This document shows positions 1 through 9,462 of a stretch of 64,000 bases of DNA, piece after piece. The notes beneath the pieces were generated by a model. That model had not been told where the DNA came from. It ran no database searches and saw only the letters and a list, made by a program, of their open reading frames with translations. The position numbers and the translations under genes were made by a program. Every line of letters begins with the position of its first letter. Positions within the stretch are counted from its first letter, which is position 1. The DNA comes from Macrolepiota albuminosa (lineage: Eukaryota; Basidiomycota; Agaricomycetes; Agaricales; Agaricaceae): NCBI GenBank assembly GCA_027475525.1, contig JAMWFC010000117.1, forward strand, positions 310,001-374,000, read 5' to 3'.

Positions 1-700
1 TAGGTGCTGGTCCTTGTACTAGAGAGGCAAGGGTATCCAAGAAAGGTTTTAGATATTGCACTGGTAGCGGGGTGGATGCCGAGCTGTTGATGTATTAGGA
101 TTGCGGCAGAAGAATACAAGAAAACATGCCCGCTGGTAAGTATCGTGAGGATCTGACAAGTTTTGAGTTGTACAAATTCATCCTGGGTATCGAGGGCTCT
201 GAGATGAAATATGAGCAATGCATATATCCAACATTTGCTCGTCACTACCTTAGCAGAGGCAGAAAAGGAAGGTCTGGATCAGCCTCTGCAGTCCTGAGGA
301 AAACCGATATCCTTTCCTCATAGTCTGATGCGGTATATGAGGCGTGATACGGCCGACTACAATGATGGACAAACCAGACAAAGCGTCGGCTATGAGGACC
401 AGGAGACATTGCATCGTGTCGACGCGTTGCAACTTCTTGAGCAAGCGAAAGTAGAGAAGTGCATATGTTTGAAGATCAGAGAGAAGAATCTGCTCAACCT
501 TGGCCCTAGGCTGCTTGTCGACCTTCTTGATCAGAGCCAGTTCCTCTGACGTGATGAGATCTGCACGTTGGTAACCCTTTGGAGGAGTTAACGCGATGAA
601 ATACGGAAGAAAGTGAGCTCACCTCCCATGGAACTGGTTTGGACCTGATTTTGGAGGACGCCTCATCAAGATAGGCATTGGAGACGAGGGAGATAGACAT
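1..700 (-). CDS. VMA13: V-type ATPase subunit H (Vma13), first copy, 5' part only
   Basis: Regulatory subunit H of the V1 sector of the vacuolar proton pump, which couples V1 to Vo. Only the N-terminal exons are inside the window; the rest lies off the left edge. The start is the ATG at 700-698 ([20 protein letters not shown]). Exon 1 ends at 623 and a GT-AG intron runs 622-577. Exon 2 contains the family-typical stretch [20 protein letters not shown] and then [20 protein letters not shown], a hallmark of subunit H. A further exon follows a phase-1 intron ([20 protein letters not shown]). It is nearly identical to 37983-38682, where the full gene is visible. It is divergent from MRPL46, with 184 bp between start codons. 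Confidence 0.9.
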
Positions 701-734
701 GGCGGCTGCCAACGATGGAGAGGCAAGGGCACAC

Positions 735-753
735 CACGTGCGTTGCTCACGTG
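735..753. promoter_or_regulatory. Two CACGTG boxes in the VMA13/MRPL46 divergent promoter
   Basis: CACGTG occurs at 735-740 and again at 748-753, the second inside the 8-bp palindrome TCACGTGA. Both lie in the 184-bp gap between two divergent start codons and both are kept in the second copy (38717-38735). CACGTG is the core bound by fungal bHLH factors of the Cbf1 class. That either gene is controlled this way is inference. Confidence 0.45.
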
Positions 754-884
754 ACGAGACGAAAAAGTCCTCCTGCCAGTTAAAAAGTTGAGCCTGTTAT
801 AGTAGACAAGAATGCTGTCGCGCAGCGTGCTGGCCTCATGTAGACGACAGCGCAACGGTGAGCCATTCAGCTGCCCCAGTCTTC

Positions 885-1868
885 ATGGCTGATGCTTCTT
901 CAGTCGTCCTCCGTCGTTCGTTGGCCACTGAGGTTGTCTCTGAACCATCCTCATCTTCTCAGCCAGTACCACCAATACGGACTAGAAGACCTCCCCGTGC
1001 CGTCATCACTGCCGCCGTCGTCCTCAATCGCTCACCTATTCTCACTCGCACACCCTCCTTGTTTGAGCGTGCCTACTACTCCTACCAAGCGCGTATCCGA
1101 CGCGCCCTCCATAGCCCGTTTCCTGTCGACTTTTATTTCAAACAGGGCTCCCTGCTTGAGACAAAATTCAGTATGGAGGAAAAAAAGCGTGAGCGCAGGG
1201 CCTTTGGTGCTAGATTCAAAGCAGAGGAGGAATATGTCAGCCAGGAGAAGGCTGCTACCAACAAAGCTGCTGCAGATCAGCTTGCATTGCAGGAAGGAGA
1301 AGACGATAAACTGATGCCTCGTGTCCATGAAGCAGACACCATCCGTGACTACAAAAGTCTTGACCGCAAGGGCAGACGCAATATCTATCTCCTTCTGCAG
1401 ACGACTTCAGATGGCAAAGAAATCTGGCGCTTCCCTCAGGGTGGACTAGAGAAGGGAGAGCTTTTGCACCAGGTGTGCCTCAGATTAGGTGTCTTTTCCT
1501 GCACGACCACTCGTTTACTTTTTCTCAATAGGCAGCGCAAAGGGATTTGTATGCCGAATGCGGGGAGAAGATGGATACTTGGATTGTGAGCCGCAATCCC
1601 GTGGGCGTTTACAAGGAGTCAGCACTCGATACATCATTACCAGAGCCGAAGGCAGAGGTACGTTCAATTAGAAGCACAACCATACTTTTTTGGTCTTACA
1701 CAACTCCAGAAAATCACTTTCTTCTTCAAGGGTCACATCTTGGCGGGACAAATACATCCGAATCCAACTACCATCTCGGATTTTGCCTGGTTAACAAAGC
1801 AGGAGATTGAAACACGCGTGGAGAAGGATTACTGGGAGAGTATAAAAGATATTTTATCTGACTACTAG
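885..1868 (+). CDS. MRPL46: Mitochondrial ribosomal protein mL46 (MRPL46/Nudix-like), first copy
   Basis: Large-subunit mitoribosome protein with a Nudix-like fold. There are three exons: 885-1472, 1532-1657 and 1710-1868, giving 290 residues. The N-terminus is rich in Arg and Ser with few acidic residues, as expected for mitochondrial import. Family landmarks are the Nudix-like entry RNIYLLLQTTSDGKEIWRFP followed by QGGLEKGE; the exon-2 block AAQRDLYAECGEKMDTWIV; and KITFFFKGHILAGQ opening exon 3. Introns of 59 and 52 bp have GT-AG ends, and removing them restores one frame. I chose the ATG at 885 rather than upstream non-ATG codons. The gene is convergent with NUC1, 40 bp from stop to stop. 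The second copy at 38867 differs by a few silent or neutral bases. Confidence 0.9.
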
Positions 1869-1908
1869 ATCATGTTCTACCAAACACTTAATAATTTCTC
1901 CCACTGGA

Positions 1909-3316
1909 TCATTTGGGAGCAGCGATGGCTTTTTGACTTTGCTTTCGGGCATCATCGAATTTCCGGACAATGACTTGACACTTTGTCGACCTGCAGATGT
2001 GTTGTGAATGCGCCTTGATCTCGTCAGAGAAAAAAGTAAGGCCTGCGGCACGCTCAACAGCGTCCACTACAATATAAAATGATAAATGACACTCTGGTAT
2101 GGATTAACAAACATACCCGGTACGACGAAACTTTCAAGAGGTACTTCGTCTGGTATTATGGCATTCGGGAGAATAAATGCACCTGTAGAAATATCAAGAA
2201 CATCCGGTTTTGAAGACGAGACCGGTTTTGATGTCAAAACGACTTTGGCGAAGTGTGTGGGGACAGAAACGTTTGGCGGAGAGCCGATAACTTCGTGAGT
2301 CTTCAAAAGGCAGAGGGTGGATAAATAGGAAACAAAGGATTGAGGAGTACTCACAACTCGCCACTTCCCATCACCATCCTGGCGTGGTAAGTACAAAGGT
2401 ACAGTGAAAATATACACGTCCTGGAAACTTCCTGTGAGGCGTCGACACCAATCTTCCAAATATGCCCAGTCTAGAATTGTTTATTGAGAAAGAGGGAAGA
2501 GGAAGAAGTGAAGTATAGGACGAACAATGCCTGTTGAAACCTTCTCCAACTTGGGGTGCCATGTTGGAAAGAAGGAATGTTTCATCCATGGCTGCCTGCG
2601 GGAATACAGTCACCGTGAATTCATAAAGCACAAGACATTACGGACTTGCGAGGACTTTGCATCAGCAGCAGGTACCCTATAAGTTGATAGTCAACTTACG
2701 TTAAAGGGAGAACAGTAGGTTGATTTTGCACTTACATATGACCACGGTCATACCCGCTCCTGAAGTAGTCCTTCAGCCGTGCCCTGAACGTAACGGGCAC
2801 AGATTCATCCTCAATAAAGTTGGACTTGGAACGATCACCGCCTTCATTAGAGCCCTTACCAGACTTCAACGAGGCTTGAGTGAGATGCTCTGCAGTCTGT
2901 TACTCGTGTATCAAGCGGAGTCCATGGTCAAAGTTGGGGACGTACCCATGATGGATGACGCAAGCGCCTGTCATATGCCGCGACGTATGCCTGACGCACC
3001 AAGATGTCCGAGATGGGCCCTAAACGTTGTAAAGGTTTAAATGCTTACAGCCGTAGAAGAAAGTTTATAACAGACCTGGATTACCATACTTCAAGATGGA
3101 TGATGAAACAGCAGTGGAAGGGACGAGAGCAACCTCTTGCAATTTTGCTCTTCCGGCTTTATCCAGCTCAATTATTGGGGTATCCGACACGACTGAAGTT
3201 GGTCTAACAGGTGGTACGGTGGACCGGCTCTTACTGGAAATGACAGTGGCCACACCACCGCCTATGAGAGCTCCAGCAGTAAAGAATGCAGCACGAACCA
3301 AGGTAGAGCCTGGCAT
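1909..3316 (-). CDS. NUC1: Mitochondrial nuclease NUC1 (endonuclease G family), first copy
   Basis: Sugar-non-specific DNA/RNA endonuclease of mitochondria, implicated in mtDNA recombination and programmed cell death. The start at 3316 (MPGSTLVRAAFFTAGALIGG) gives a hydrophobic N-terminal segment suited to inner-membrane anchoring. The catalytic motif DRGHMVPAADAK is split by an intron after DRGH plus two bases of the Met codon, near 2680-2735, and contains the catalytic His. It is followed by DETFLLSNMAPQVGEGFNR, the expected Asn/metal-binding region. C-terminal family blocks are VPTHFAKVVL and AFILPNAIIPDEVPLESFVV. The gene has about six short introns. A CACGTG sits at 3410-3415, upstream of the start. 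The second copy is at 39891-41298. Confidence 0.92.
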
Positions 3317-4160
3317 CGAGGACTACCAGTGAGATTTGAAAAACAGCAAGCTTTCGCGGCCGGATATGCTGCCTAAAATAGTAATTATTCCTGTTAAAAA
3401 ATTAATCTTCACGTGTTGTAGCATTTGGGTACCAGAACCTGCTCCACTCTGAGTAACGGTACACAGTCTAGTAACGATCTTTGTTCTAATGGGACAGGTA
3501 GTCCAACTGGTTCATCGAGTGCAATTCCGACGTGTTCCATTCTAGACAAAATGTTACATGTGTCGTGTTGTTGAGAACACAAATGGTTCTGAGGATAAGT
3601 CGACAGTTGATAGTGGCTCCACCCTTTGTCTCTCTGATTCTCACAGGCTATCCCATGTCCAGCGTCAGCATCAGTGCCGTATTCCAGGGATGATTCATTT
3701 TCTTCATCTGTGTAGATGGCTGCCCAGCAGGAAGTGATGGGAAATTTTCGGAGTTCCCACTTCAAGTGACCCTGGGCACTTCGCGATCCATCCTTTCCCC
3801 TTCCCATCGCCGTGAAAATGTGAGCAGACAATATGACATGACACTTTTATATATAACCAATGCCTTCCGATCGTTCCAGTGAACCTCAATGGGTTAGCGG
3901 CCCACAAGCCTTCACACCAAAAATATAGCATAATAGTACAGTGTTAGAGTACGCTAGCTTCTTCCTAATTATCAGGACTTGACCCAGTTCTATCGATTGC
4001 GTGAAGACTCTAATCTCTTGTGATAACACCGTCACACACGCTGTTCTCAGTTCGTCAGCCTACGCTTCGAATCTGTCTCCCATAGTCGAACATCGAATCC
4101 TCTGCCTTTTCCATTTAAAACGAGATCATTATATCGTTCCACGACTTCTGAAGAACTACT
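3317..4160. other. Intergenic stretch without a supported gene
   Basis: This holds the NUC1 upstream region, with CACGTG at 3410. A 140-codon open stretch on the minus strand (3409-3831) has no recognisable domain, and in the second copy a 1-bp deletion at the base matching about 3598 breaks it. I therefore do not call a gene. Confidence 0.6.
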
Positions 4161-4773
4161 ATGTGGCGTTTACTTTCTTCTGATTTCGTCTACTTGTACT
4201 CCATCTCCGAGAAACAACCGACTACTGAGGTCAATCCCTCCAAGAGATCAACTCCCTGTTACACCGGCACGCAACGAGAATTTGGAAGCTCACAAACCAG
4301 TATCCACGACACATTTCAAAGAGAGGGAGGGCTGGAAGAAAAAGTGGGAAGGCTGGACGAAAAAGTGAGAGATCTGGAAGAAAAAGTGGGAGGACTGGAA
4401 GCAAAAGCGGGAGGGCTTGCAGACGAGCATCAACTCAAACTTATCATCGCATCTGATCGCAATGTTGACATACAAGTCAAGGACGACGCATGCGATGCTC
4501 TACGTGAGCACCTTCTCCAAGCGCGCACATATTTCTTCAACCACCTTCGAGCGCTGCCCTTACTTCTGTGGCAAACCACTTTTCGAGTGGGATGGAATTA
4601 TCGAGACGGAGGAAGGTGACAAAAGGGTTCTTTGGCTGATAGAAGTGGTGCCTCATGAGCGTATCACGACGACGGTCCCGACAAAAATTGGTAAGACTAT
4701 CTCATATATTGGGATGACGCAAAAACTGAATTTATCCAAATTTTCTGAGCAGGAGCAAAAAAGTGCAGCATAA
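4161..4773 (+). pseudogene. Coiled-coil / PD-(D/E)XK-like protein, frameshifted copy
   Basis: This matches the open gene at 42131. The first part encodes a heptad-like coiled coil (LEEKVGRLDEKVRDLEEKVG). Near 4520 this copy lacks two bases present at 42131 (gcgcgcacat against gcgtgcactcat), so the frame shifts and the conserved part FERCPYFCGKPLFEWDGII is read in another frame. The later motif reads LIEVVPHERI here against LIEVKRLVRH in the other copy, so the putative catalytic Lys is also lost. I infer a decayed allele or paralogue. Its function is unknown. Confidence 0.55.
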
Positions 4774-5503
4774 TGCACCCGCACACGAGCCCGCCAAATA
4801 CTTGCGGGGCTGGTTTCTATTGCATCCGCAACACACTTACCGAGCCCTATCAGGTATTTTCCCCTGCTGACATTGATAAATTCTGAAAGATTCGATTTCG
4901 TACCACTGCAGTTTAGATCTCTACATACCCATATATACCCATCCACACCACACATACTCCAGTACTGCACAAGATAGACCAGAACACTTATTACAATACA
5001 AATGAAGTACATTGCATGCACAGCACAACTCAATTAATTTTGCCTTTCGCACAAATGGGTTAAACTGAGGCTCTTATTATACACACTCGTAGATTCACAT
5101 TTCATCCATGAAGTCATGCAGAGCACGGCGTTGAGCTAGACCAGCCGGCACAACAATTGTACTGAAAGTATTGTTGGCCATAGTCGAACAAGGCGCTCTC
5201 GTACATCCTCACTCATTCCCGAGACAACAGAATAGTCCATATTATTTAATACTACCTAGAGAAAGGACGGGGCAAGGGTCCAAGATTAATCAAACACCTA
5301 ATGAAACAAATCATGAAGTAAATGAACAGGAAACAAAAACTACAGTGGTAGGGCGAAGGGCGAAGGGAGTTCCAGCAGATAGCCAACTTTTAACCTTCCC
5401 TTTCCCCCAACCTCGACGTAAGTAGCAGTACTTAGGCCGAAGGCCTTCATTGCATAACCGACCAAGTGATCTCATTCCGATACCAGAATTTCTAAAAAGC
5501 ATT
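4774..5503. other. Non-coding tail of the first copy, up to the gap
   Basis: The sequence is alignable to 42700-43404 with more indels than the gene part. One block (about 5145-5290) is replaced by unrelated sequence in the second copy. No gene is supported. Confidence 0.5.
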
Positions 5504-5603
5504 NNNNNNNNNNNNNNNNNNNNNNNNNNNNNNNNNNNNNNNNNNNNNNNNNNNNNNNNNNNNNNNNNNNNNNNNNNNNNNNNNNNNNNNNNNNNNNNNN
5601 NNN
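5504..5603. other. Assembly gap of exactly 100 N
   Basis: There are one hundred Ns, the usual placeholder for a gap of unknown size. The left flank is the duplicated block and the right flank is the middle of a phosphoglucomutase gene, so at least its N-terminal half is missing. Confidence 0.98.
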
Positions 5604-7122
5604 GGCGCAATGTACGTTCTTGCCCAGGATCCCGATTCTGATCGCTTCTCTGCCGCTGAAAGGGGGTAAGGTATCATTTCGTTCGCTTAACGCAAAGTCT
5701 AAGACGGTTTGCTTCAGGCTTGATGGTGAATGGATCACATTTACAGGTGATCAGTTAGGGGTTATTTTCGGCCATCGTACTTTTGAGTCATACAAGTCTT
5801 CTGGGAAACCCCTCAACAAGCTTGCAATGGTTGTCTCAACGGTGAGCTCCAAGATGCTTGAGGAAGTTGCCAAGGTAGAAGGGTTTAAACTTGTAGAGTG
5901 TTTGACTGGTGAGTGTTGCGTCAAGTCACGTTCGGATAGTGAATGATGTTGCGATGTGTCGGGTGTGTAAAACCAAGGATTTAAGTTCATTGGAAACACG
6001 GCTCTTGACCTCGTTCAGCTGGGATATGAAGTTCCATTCGGCTACGAAGAAGCCATAGGCTATATGTTTGGTTCGGAGATTCGTGACAAGGATGGTGTTG
6101 CTGCGACGGTATTATAAAACGTTGTTCTCCTGAAGTGTATCTGTTTGGTTCGGAGATTCGTGACAAGGATGGTGTTGCTGCGACGGTATTATAAAACGTT
6201 GTTCTCCTGAAGTGTATCATCATCATGACTGGTCTCCATAGGTACTATTTGCGGAAATTGTCTCGCACTTGCGCGTGCAGGGAATGACTCTGAAGTCCCA
6301 TCTCCAGGATCTCTACGGACGGTGTGTGCTGGTGCTCTCTCTACCAACTTCGTAGCTTTTCAACCCACACTGCTTTAAAAGCTACGGGTATTTTCAGGTA
6401 TAAATATACGCAAAGCATCCCTTCTCTCATCATAACACCTACACTTAGACTAGCAACAGCTATTTTATCTGCACAGAACCTCCGATTATCGACAAGATAT
6501 TTGCTCGTATCCGCTCCTATGACCATGTATGTACTTCATAGCAATTCGTTGGAAAGCAGTGCTCCGCGCTCATCACATCTCTAGACCAAATCGCAGGCTG
6601 GGCCCTCCTACCCTCGTGAAATCGCAGGACTCACAGTGACAAGAGTCGTAGACCTCACTACAGGATATGATAGCAGTAATCCTCCTACATATAAGCCTTC
6701 CCTTCCACTTTCATCGGGTCATATGATTCAATTCCGTGCGGAGAATGCAATTGAAGGAACAAAGATTGTCCTCACAACCGGTACATCAGATTGCCCATCT
6801 TCCATGACATCTATTATTTTTTCCTTCTATGTCTAGCACGAGTGGAACTGAACCCAAGGTTTGTATATTGACCTTCGTTTGTTTTTTTAAAGAGACGCCA
6901 TTCTCACCTGGTTGCTCAGATCAAATATTACCTCGAAGGTAGTGGCAAGAATCCCCGTTCTGTGGCCACGCTTGCCATTCTCACCTGGTTGCTCAGATCA
7001 AATATTACCTCGAAGGTAGTGGCAAGAATCCCCGTTCTGTGGCCACGCTTCTTCCGAAGGTTGTAGAAGTTCTTGGTGATGTATGGTTTGAAGCAAACAA
7101 AAATGGCCTCAAGTACGCTTAA
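5604..7122 (+). CDS. Phosphoglucomutase/phosphopentomutase (PGM2-type), 5' truncated by the gap
   Basis: Alpha-D-phosphohexomutase that moves phosphate between C1 and C6 (or C1 and C5 of ribose). The visible part starts in domain II with the metal-binding loop QDPDSDRFSAAERG. Then come TFTGDQLGVIFGHRTFESYK, the sugar-binding region VPFGYEEAIGYMFGSEIRDK (the GEESGH-equivalent GYEEAIGY) and the phosphate-binding domain IV (VLTT.TSGTEPKIKYYLEG), ending KNGLKYA. The catalytic-serine domain is lost in the gap. There are at least seven short introns. Two perfect 77-bp tandem duplications interrupt it (6065-6218 over an exon/intron border, 6897-7050 over an intron/exon border). The first can be spliced around. 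The second leaves the last exon readable only from one copy. It is convergent with MCMBP, 64 bp apart. Confidence 0.85.
6065..6218. repeat. 77-bp perfect tandem duplication 1
   Basis: Units 6065-6141 and 6142-6218 are identical. They cover the end of a phosphoglucomutase exon and the start of the following intron. See the finding on 77-bp duplications. Confidence 0.95.
6897..7050. repeat. 77-bp perfect tandem duplication 2
   Basis: Units 6897-6973 and 6974-7050 are identical. They cover the end of an intron and the start of the last phosphoglucomutase exon. Confidence 0.95.
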
Positions 7123-7186
7123 TGTAAGGTTGTTGGAAGGACAGTCAATTTTTGTCAATACCATTCATGGAAGGAGGGATTCGATA

Positions 7187-9418
7187 TTATAGTGATGAAA
7201 ACCTACCCTTCCGTCTCATGTCTAGGCTTTTAGCTGTTTCCCAAACTGGAACAGTAATTTCCGTCTCATGTAGTGACAACGCAAGCAGCCTGAAAATGAG
7301 TTGATCAGTATCAAAACAGGAAAAACAAACTGAGGTTCCGACCTTGCAACCATCATCCTTTGTATCAATGATTCAGAAGAGACTAGTTCAGATCCCGAAG
7401 ACGATGCCTGCCTCTCATTGACGAAGTCATCTTGAATGAACTACAGATGTGGGTAACGTTTTTTAAGACACTGCGTTAAATAATACACAAATAAAGGACA
7501 CACCTGGGCACTTTTCTCTCCCACTGTTATATTGCCAACTTTTGCGGCACCAATCAAGCTTCTAAATGCATCCAATTTCTCCTGAGGGAGCGGCCGAACT
7601 GTCTCTGGAGTTGCATACAAGTCAAAATTGGTGGCCTTGGGTTGCAGTGGAACGTTGATATCTGTCTAGAAGCAAGAGTGACATTCCAATCAATGAACAC
7701 TGGTAAAACGAAAATGATACCTGGAAGAATGCGCTCTTATTACCCTCGGCGAGTATAACGAACGTCAAGTCTGTATCAAACGCGAAGCGACTGAACGGGA
7801 AGACGTATTCCAGTCTTTGCGTAGACATGGTCTCTTGCAATGCACGCAAATTTACCATACCTTAGAGTGTCTGAGCAAAAAGTATTCTCGAGCACCAGGG
7901 ATCTCACCGCGCTCAGATACTTTGCCTTCAGTAATTCCGCCTTCGGTAACGAGACAGACGCTACCTCTGGGAAGCTGCAGCCAGCCGCTGTGGAGGTCTT
8001 CGTGTTTCGACTCGGGAGCAAAGGGCGTGTTGTTAATGGTCTCCAAAGACAGTGGAAGGGTGGTGAGCAGCGCGACAATTGTTTCGACTCGGGAGCAAAG
8101 GGCGTGTTGTTAATGGTCTCCAAAGACAGTGGAAGGGTGGTGAGCAGCGCGACAATTTGAGAGAGGGCATGAAAAAGTGTTGGAATTGTGTTGGGACCGT
8201 TGGCGAGGGAAAGCGAGATATAGTGAGGCTAGCGGAGGATGTGCGAATTGCGAGATTGACTGAGACGTATTTGCGGAAATTATGTATGAAGATAAGCAAA
8301 ATACTTACACTCAGGATGTGCGAATTGCGAGATTGACTGAGACGTATTTGCGGAAATTATGTATGAAGATAAGCAAAATACTTACACTCTGGAGATGACG
8401 GAGAGCAAAACCCATTCAGCGGCATCAAGGTCTCCCGCAAGGCCAGTATCGGCAATCCACGCGATCAACTCGTTGCGGGTTTCTTTTGAATGGGACATGC
8501 TGGGATAGATGCGGGGAACAATAGTGGGAGGGACAGGTTGAGAAAAGAGGACATGGAGAGTAGGAACAAGCACGGGTGTATCGAGCTCAAGACTGAAGCT
8601 CAAGCTGTAATCAAGGTGAGAGAAAGAGCAGGTATACGAAAGCGGAGTCACATACGGTTCAGAGGTAAGGATACCTACAAAGGTATGATATCTGTGGACC
8701 TGAACGCGTCTGTACCTCGATCGCGGTTGTATACCTAGGGTCAATGAGACGCGTGAAAATGTGGCGCAGATTATACCTTTATTTGGACACCGAGATGACT
8801 TATGCCAGGCACAGGAAATTTGTGAGGATGCGTGGGCGTAGGTGCGGCAGGTTGTTGGTGAGTATGAGCATTCTCTACAGCGGATGCACACCATGGACTC
8901 TCGCCGGGGACGCTGACAGCCCAAAGGGTTGTTGGTGAGTATGAGCATTCTCTACAGCGGATGCACACCATGGACTCTCGCCGGGGACGCTGACAGCCCA
9001 AAGGACAATGCACTCGCGAGGTCGGCGTAATCAATGGCTGTTAACGAGGCCGGGTCGGACTGACCCCATCCACCACAGCCTGCGCCTGACCTGCGAGGTC
9101 GGCGTAATCAATGGCTGTTAACGAGGCCGGGTCGGACTGACCCCATCCACCACAGCCTGCGCCTGACCTGCGAGCAAGATACATCTCAGGAGACGGCGAA
9201 GTGTCCTGGATCATGGCGCGAAAGCGCACGAGATCCCTGTCTTTGTGTTCGTTGGGATCGTTGAGGGGAGGGATTTCTGTGAGAGCATCGGAGGTGGCGA
9301 ACACGGAGCTGAAGTGGGCGGCAACGGCGGCAGGGAAAGCATCGAGGTCGTTGTTGAAGAGGCCGTTGAGGACAGCAATGGGATCGGCAAGGGCGTCGGC
9401 AAGAAGAGAGGAAACCAT
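7187..9418 (-). CDS. MCMBP: MCM-complex-binding protein (MCMBP/ETG1 family)
   Basis: Nuclear partner of the MCM2-7 helicase, needed for MCM stability and unloading. The ATG is at 9418 (MVSSLLADALADPIAVLNGL). Landmarks in order are LVRFRAMIQDTSPSPEMYLA, SVPGESPWCA, HKFPVPGISHLGVQIKV, NELIAWIADTGLAGDLDAAE, SGWLQLPRGSVCLVTEGG, QRLEYVFPFSRFAFDTDL with ILAEGNKSAFFQ, and a C-terminal FIQDDFVNERQ.. exon ending DMRRKGRFSSL. Around ten exons are split by short introns. Four 77-bp duplications sit in it. The one at 8236-8389 is intronic and harmless; those at 8003-8157, 8850-9004 and 9016-9174 touch exons and shift the frame, so a literal translation is broken while a de-duplicated one is continuous. 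Its ATG is 44 bp from that of CDC50. Confidence 0.85.
8003..8157. repeat. 77-bp perfect tandem duplication 3
   Basis: Period 77 (8004 matches 8081), within an MCMBP coding exon. It adds 77 bases and shifts the frame. Confidence 0.95.
8236..8389. repeat. 77-bp perfect tandem duplication 4
   Basis: Units 8236-8312 and 8313-8389 are identical, inside an MCMBP intron. Confidence 0.95.
8850..9004. repeat. 77-bp perfect tandem duplication 5
   Basis: Period 77 (8851 matches 8928), in MCMBP across the SVPGESPWCA coding segment. Confidence 0.95.
9016..9174. repeat. 77-bp perfect tandem duplication 6
   Basis: Period 77 (9016 matches 9093), in an MCMBP coding exon. The match runs five bases past two units. 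Confidence 0.95.
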
Positions 9419-9462
9419 GATGACATAAGCATTATAGATCCTGGACTAGGACGCCGACGACG

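Larger units (their letters stand above)
1..5503 (+). repeat. Long direct duplication, copy 1 (with 37983-43404)
   Basis: The offset is 37982 through the genic part, so position 1 matches 37983, and the match continues up to the last base before the Ns (5503 matches 43404). The genic 3.3 kb differs by roughly a dozen substitutions. The distal 2 kb carries more substitutions and indels. This is the level expected of two alleles in a dikaryon; a true segmental duplication is possible but less likely. Confidence 0.9.

Noticed and set aside
3409..3831. 140-codon minus-strand frame downstream of the NUC1 start
   Set aside because: Broken by a 1-bp deletion in the other copy; no domain and no splice-supported extension.
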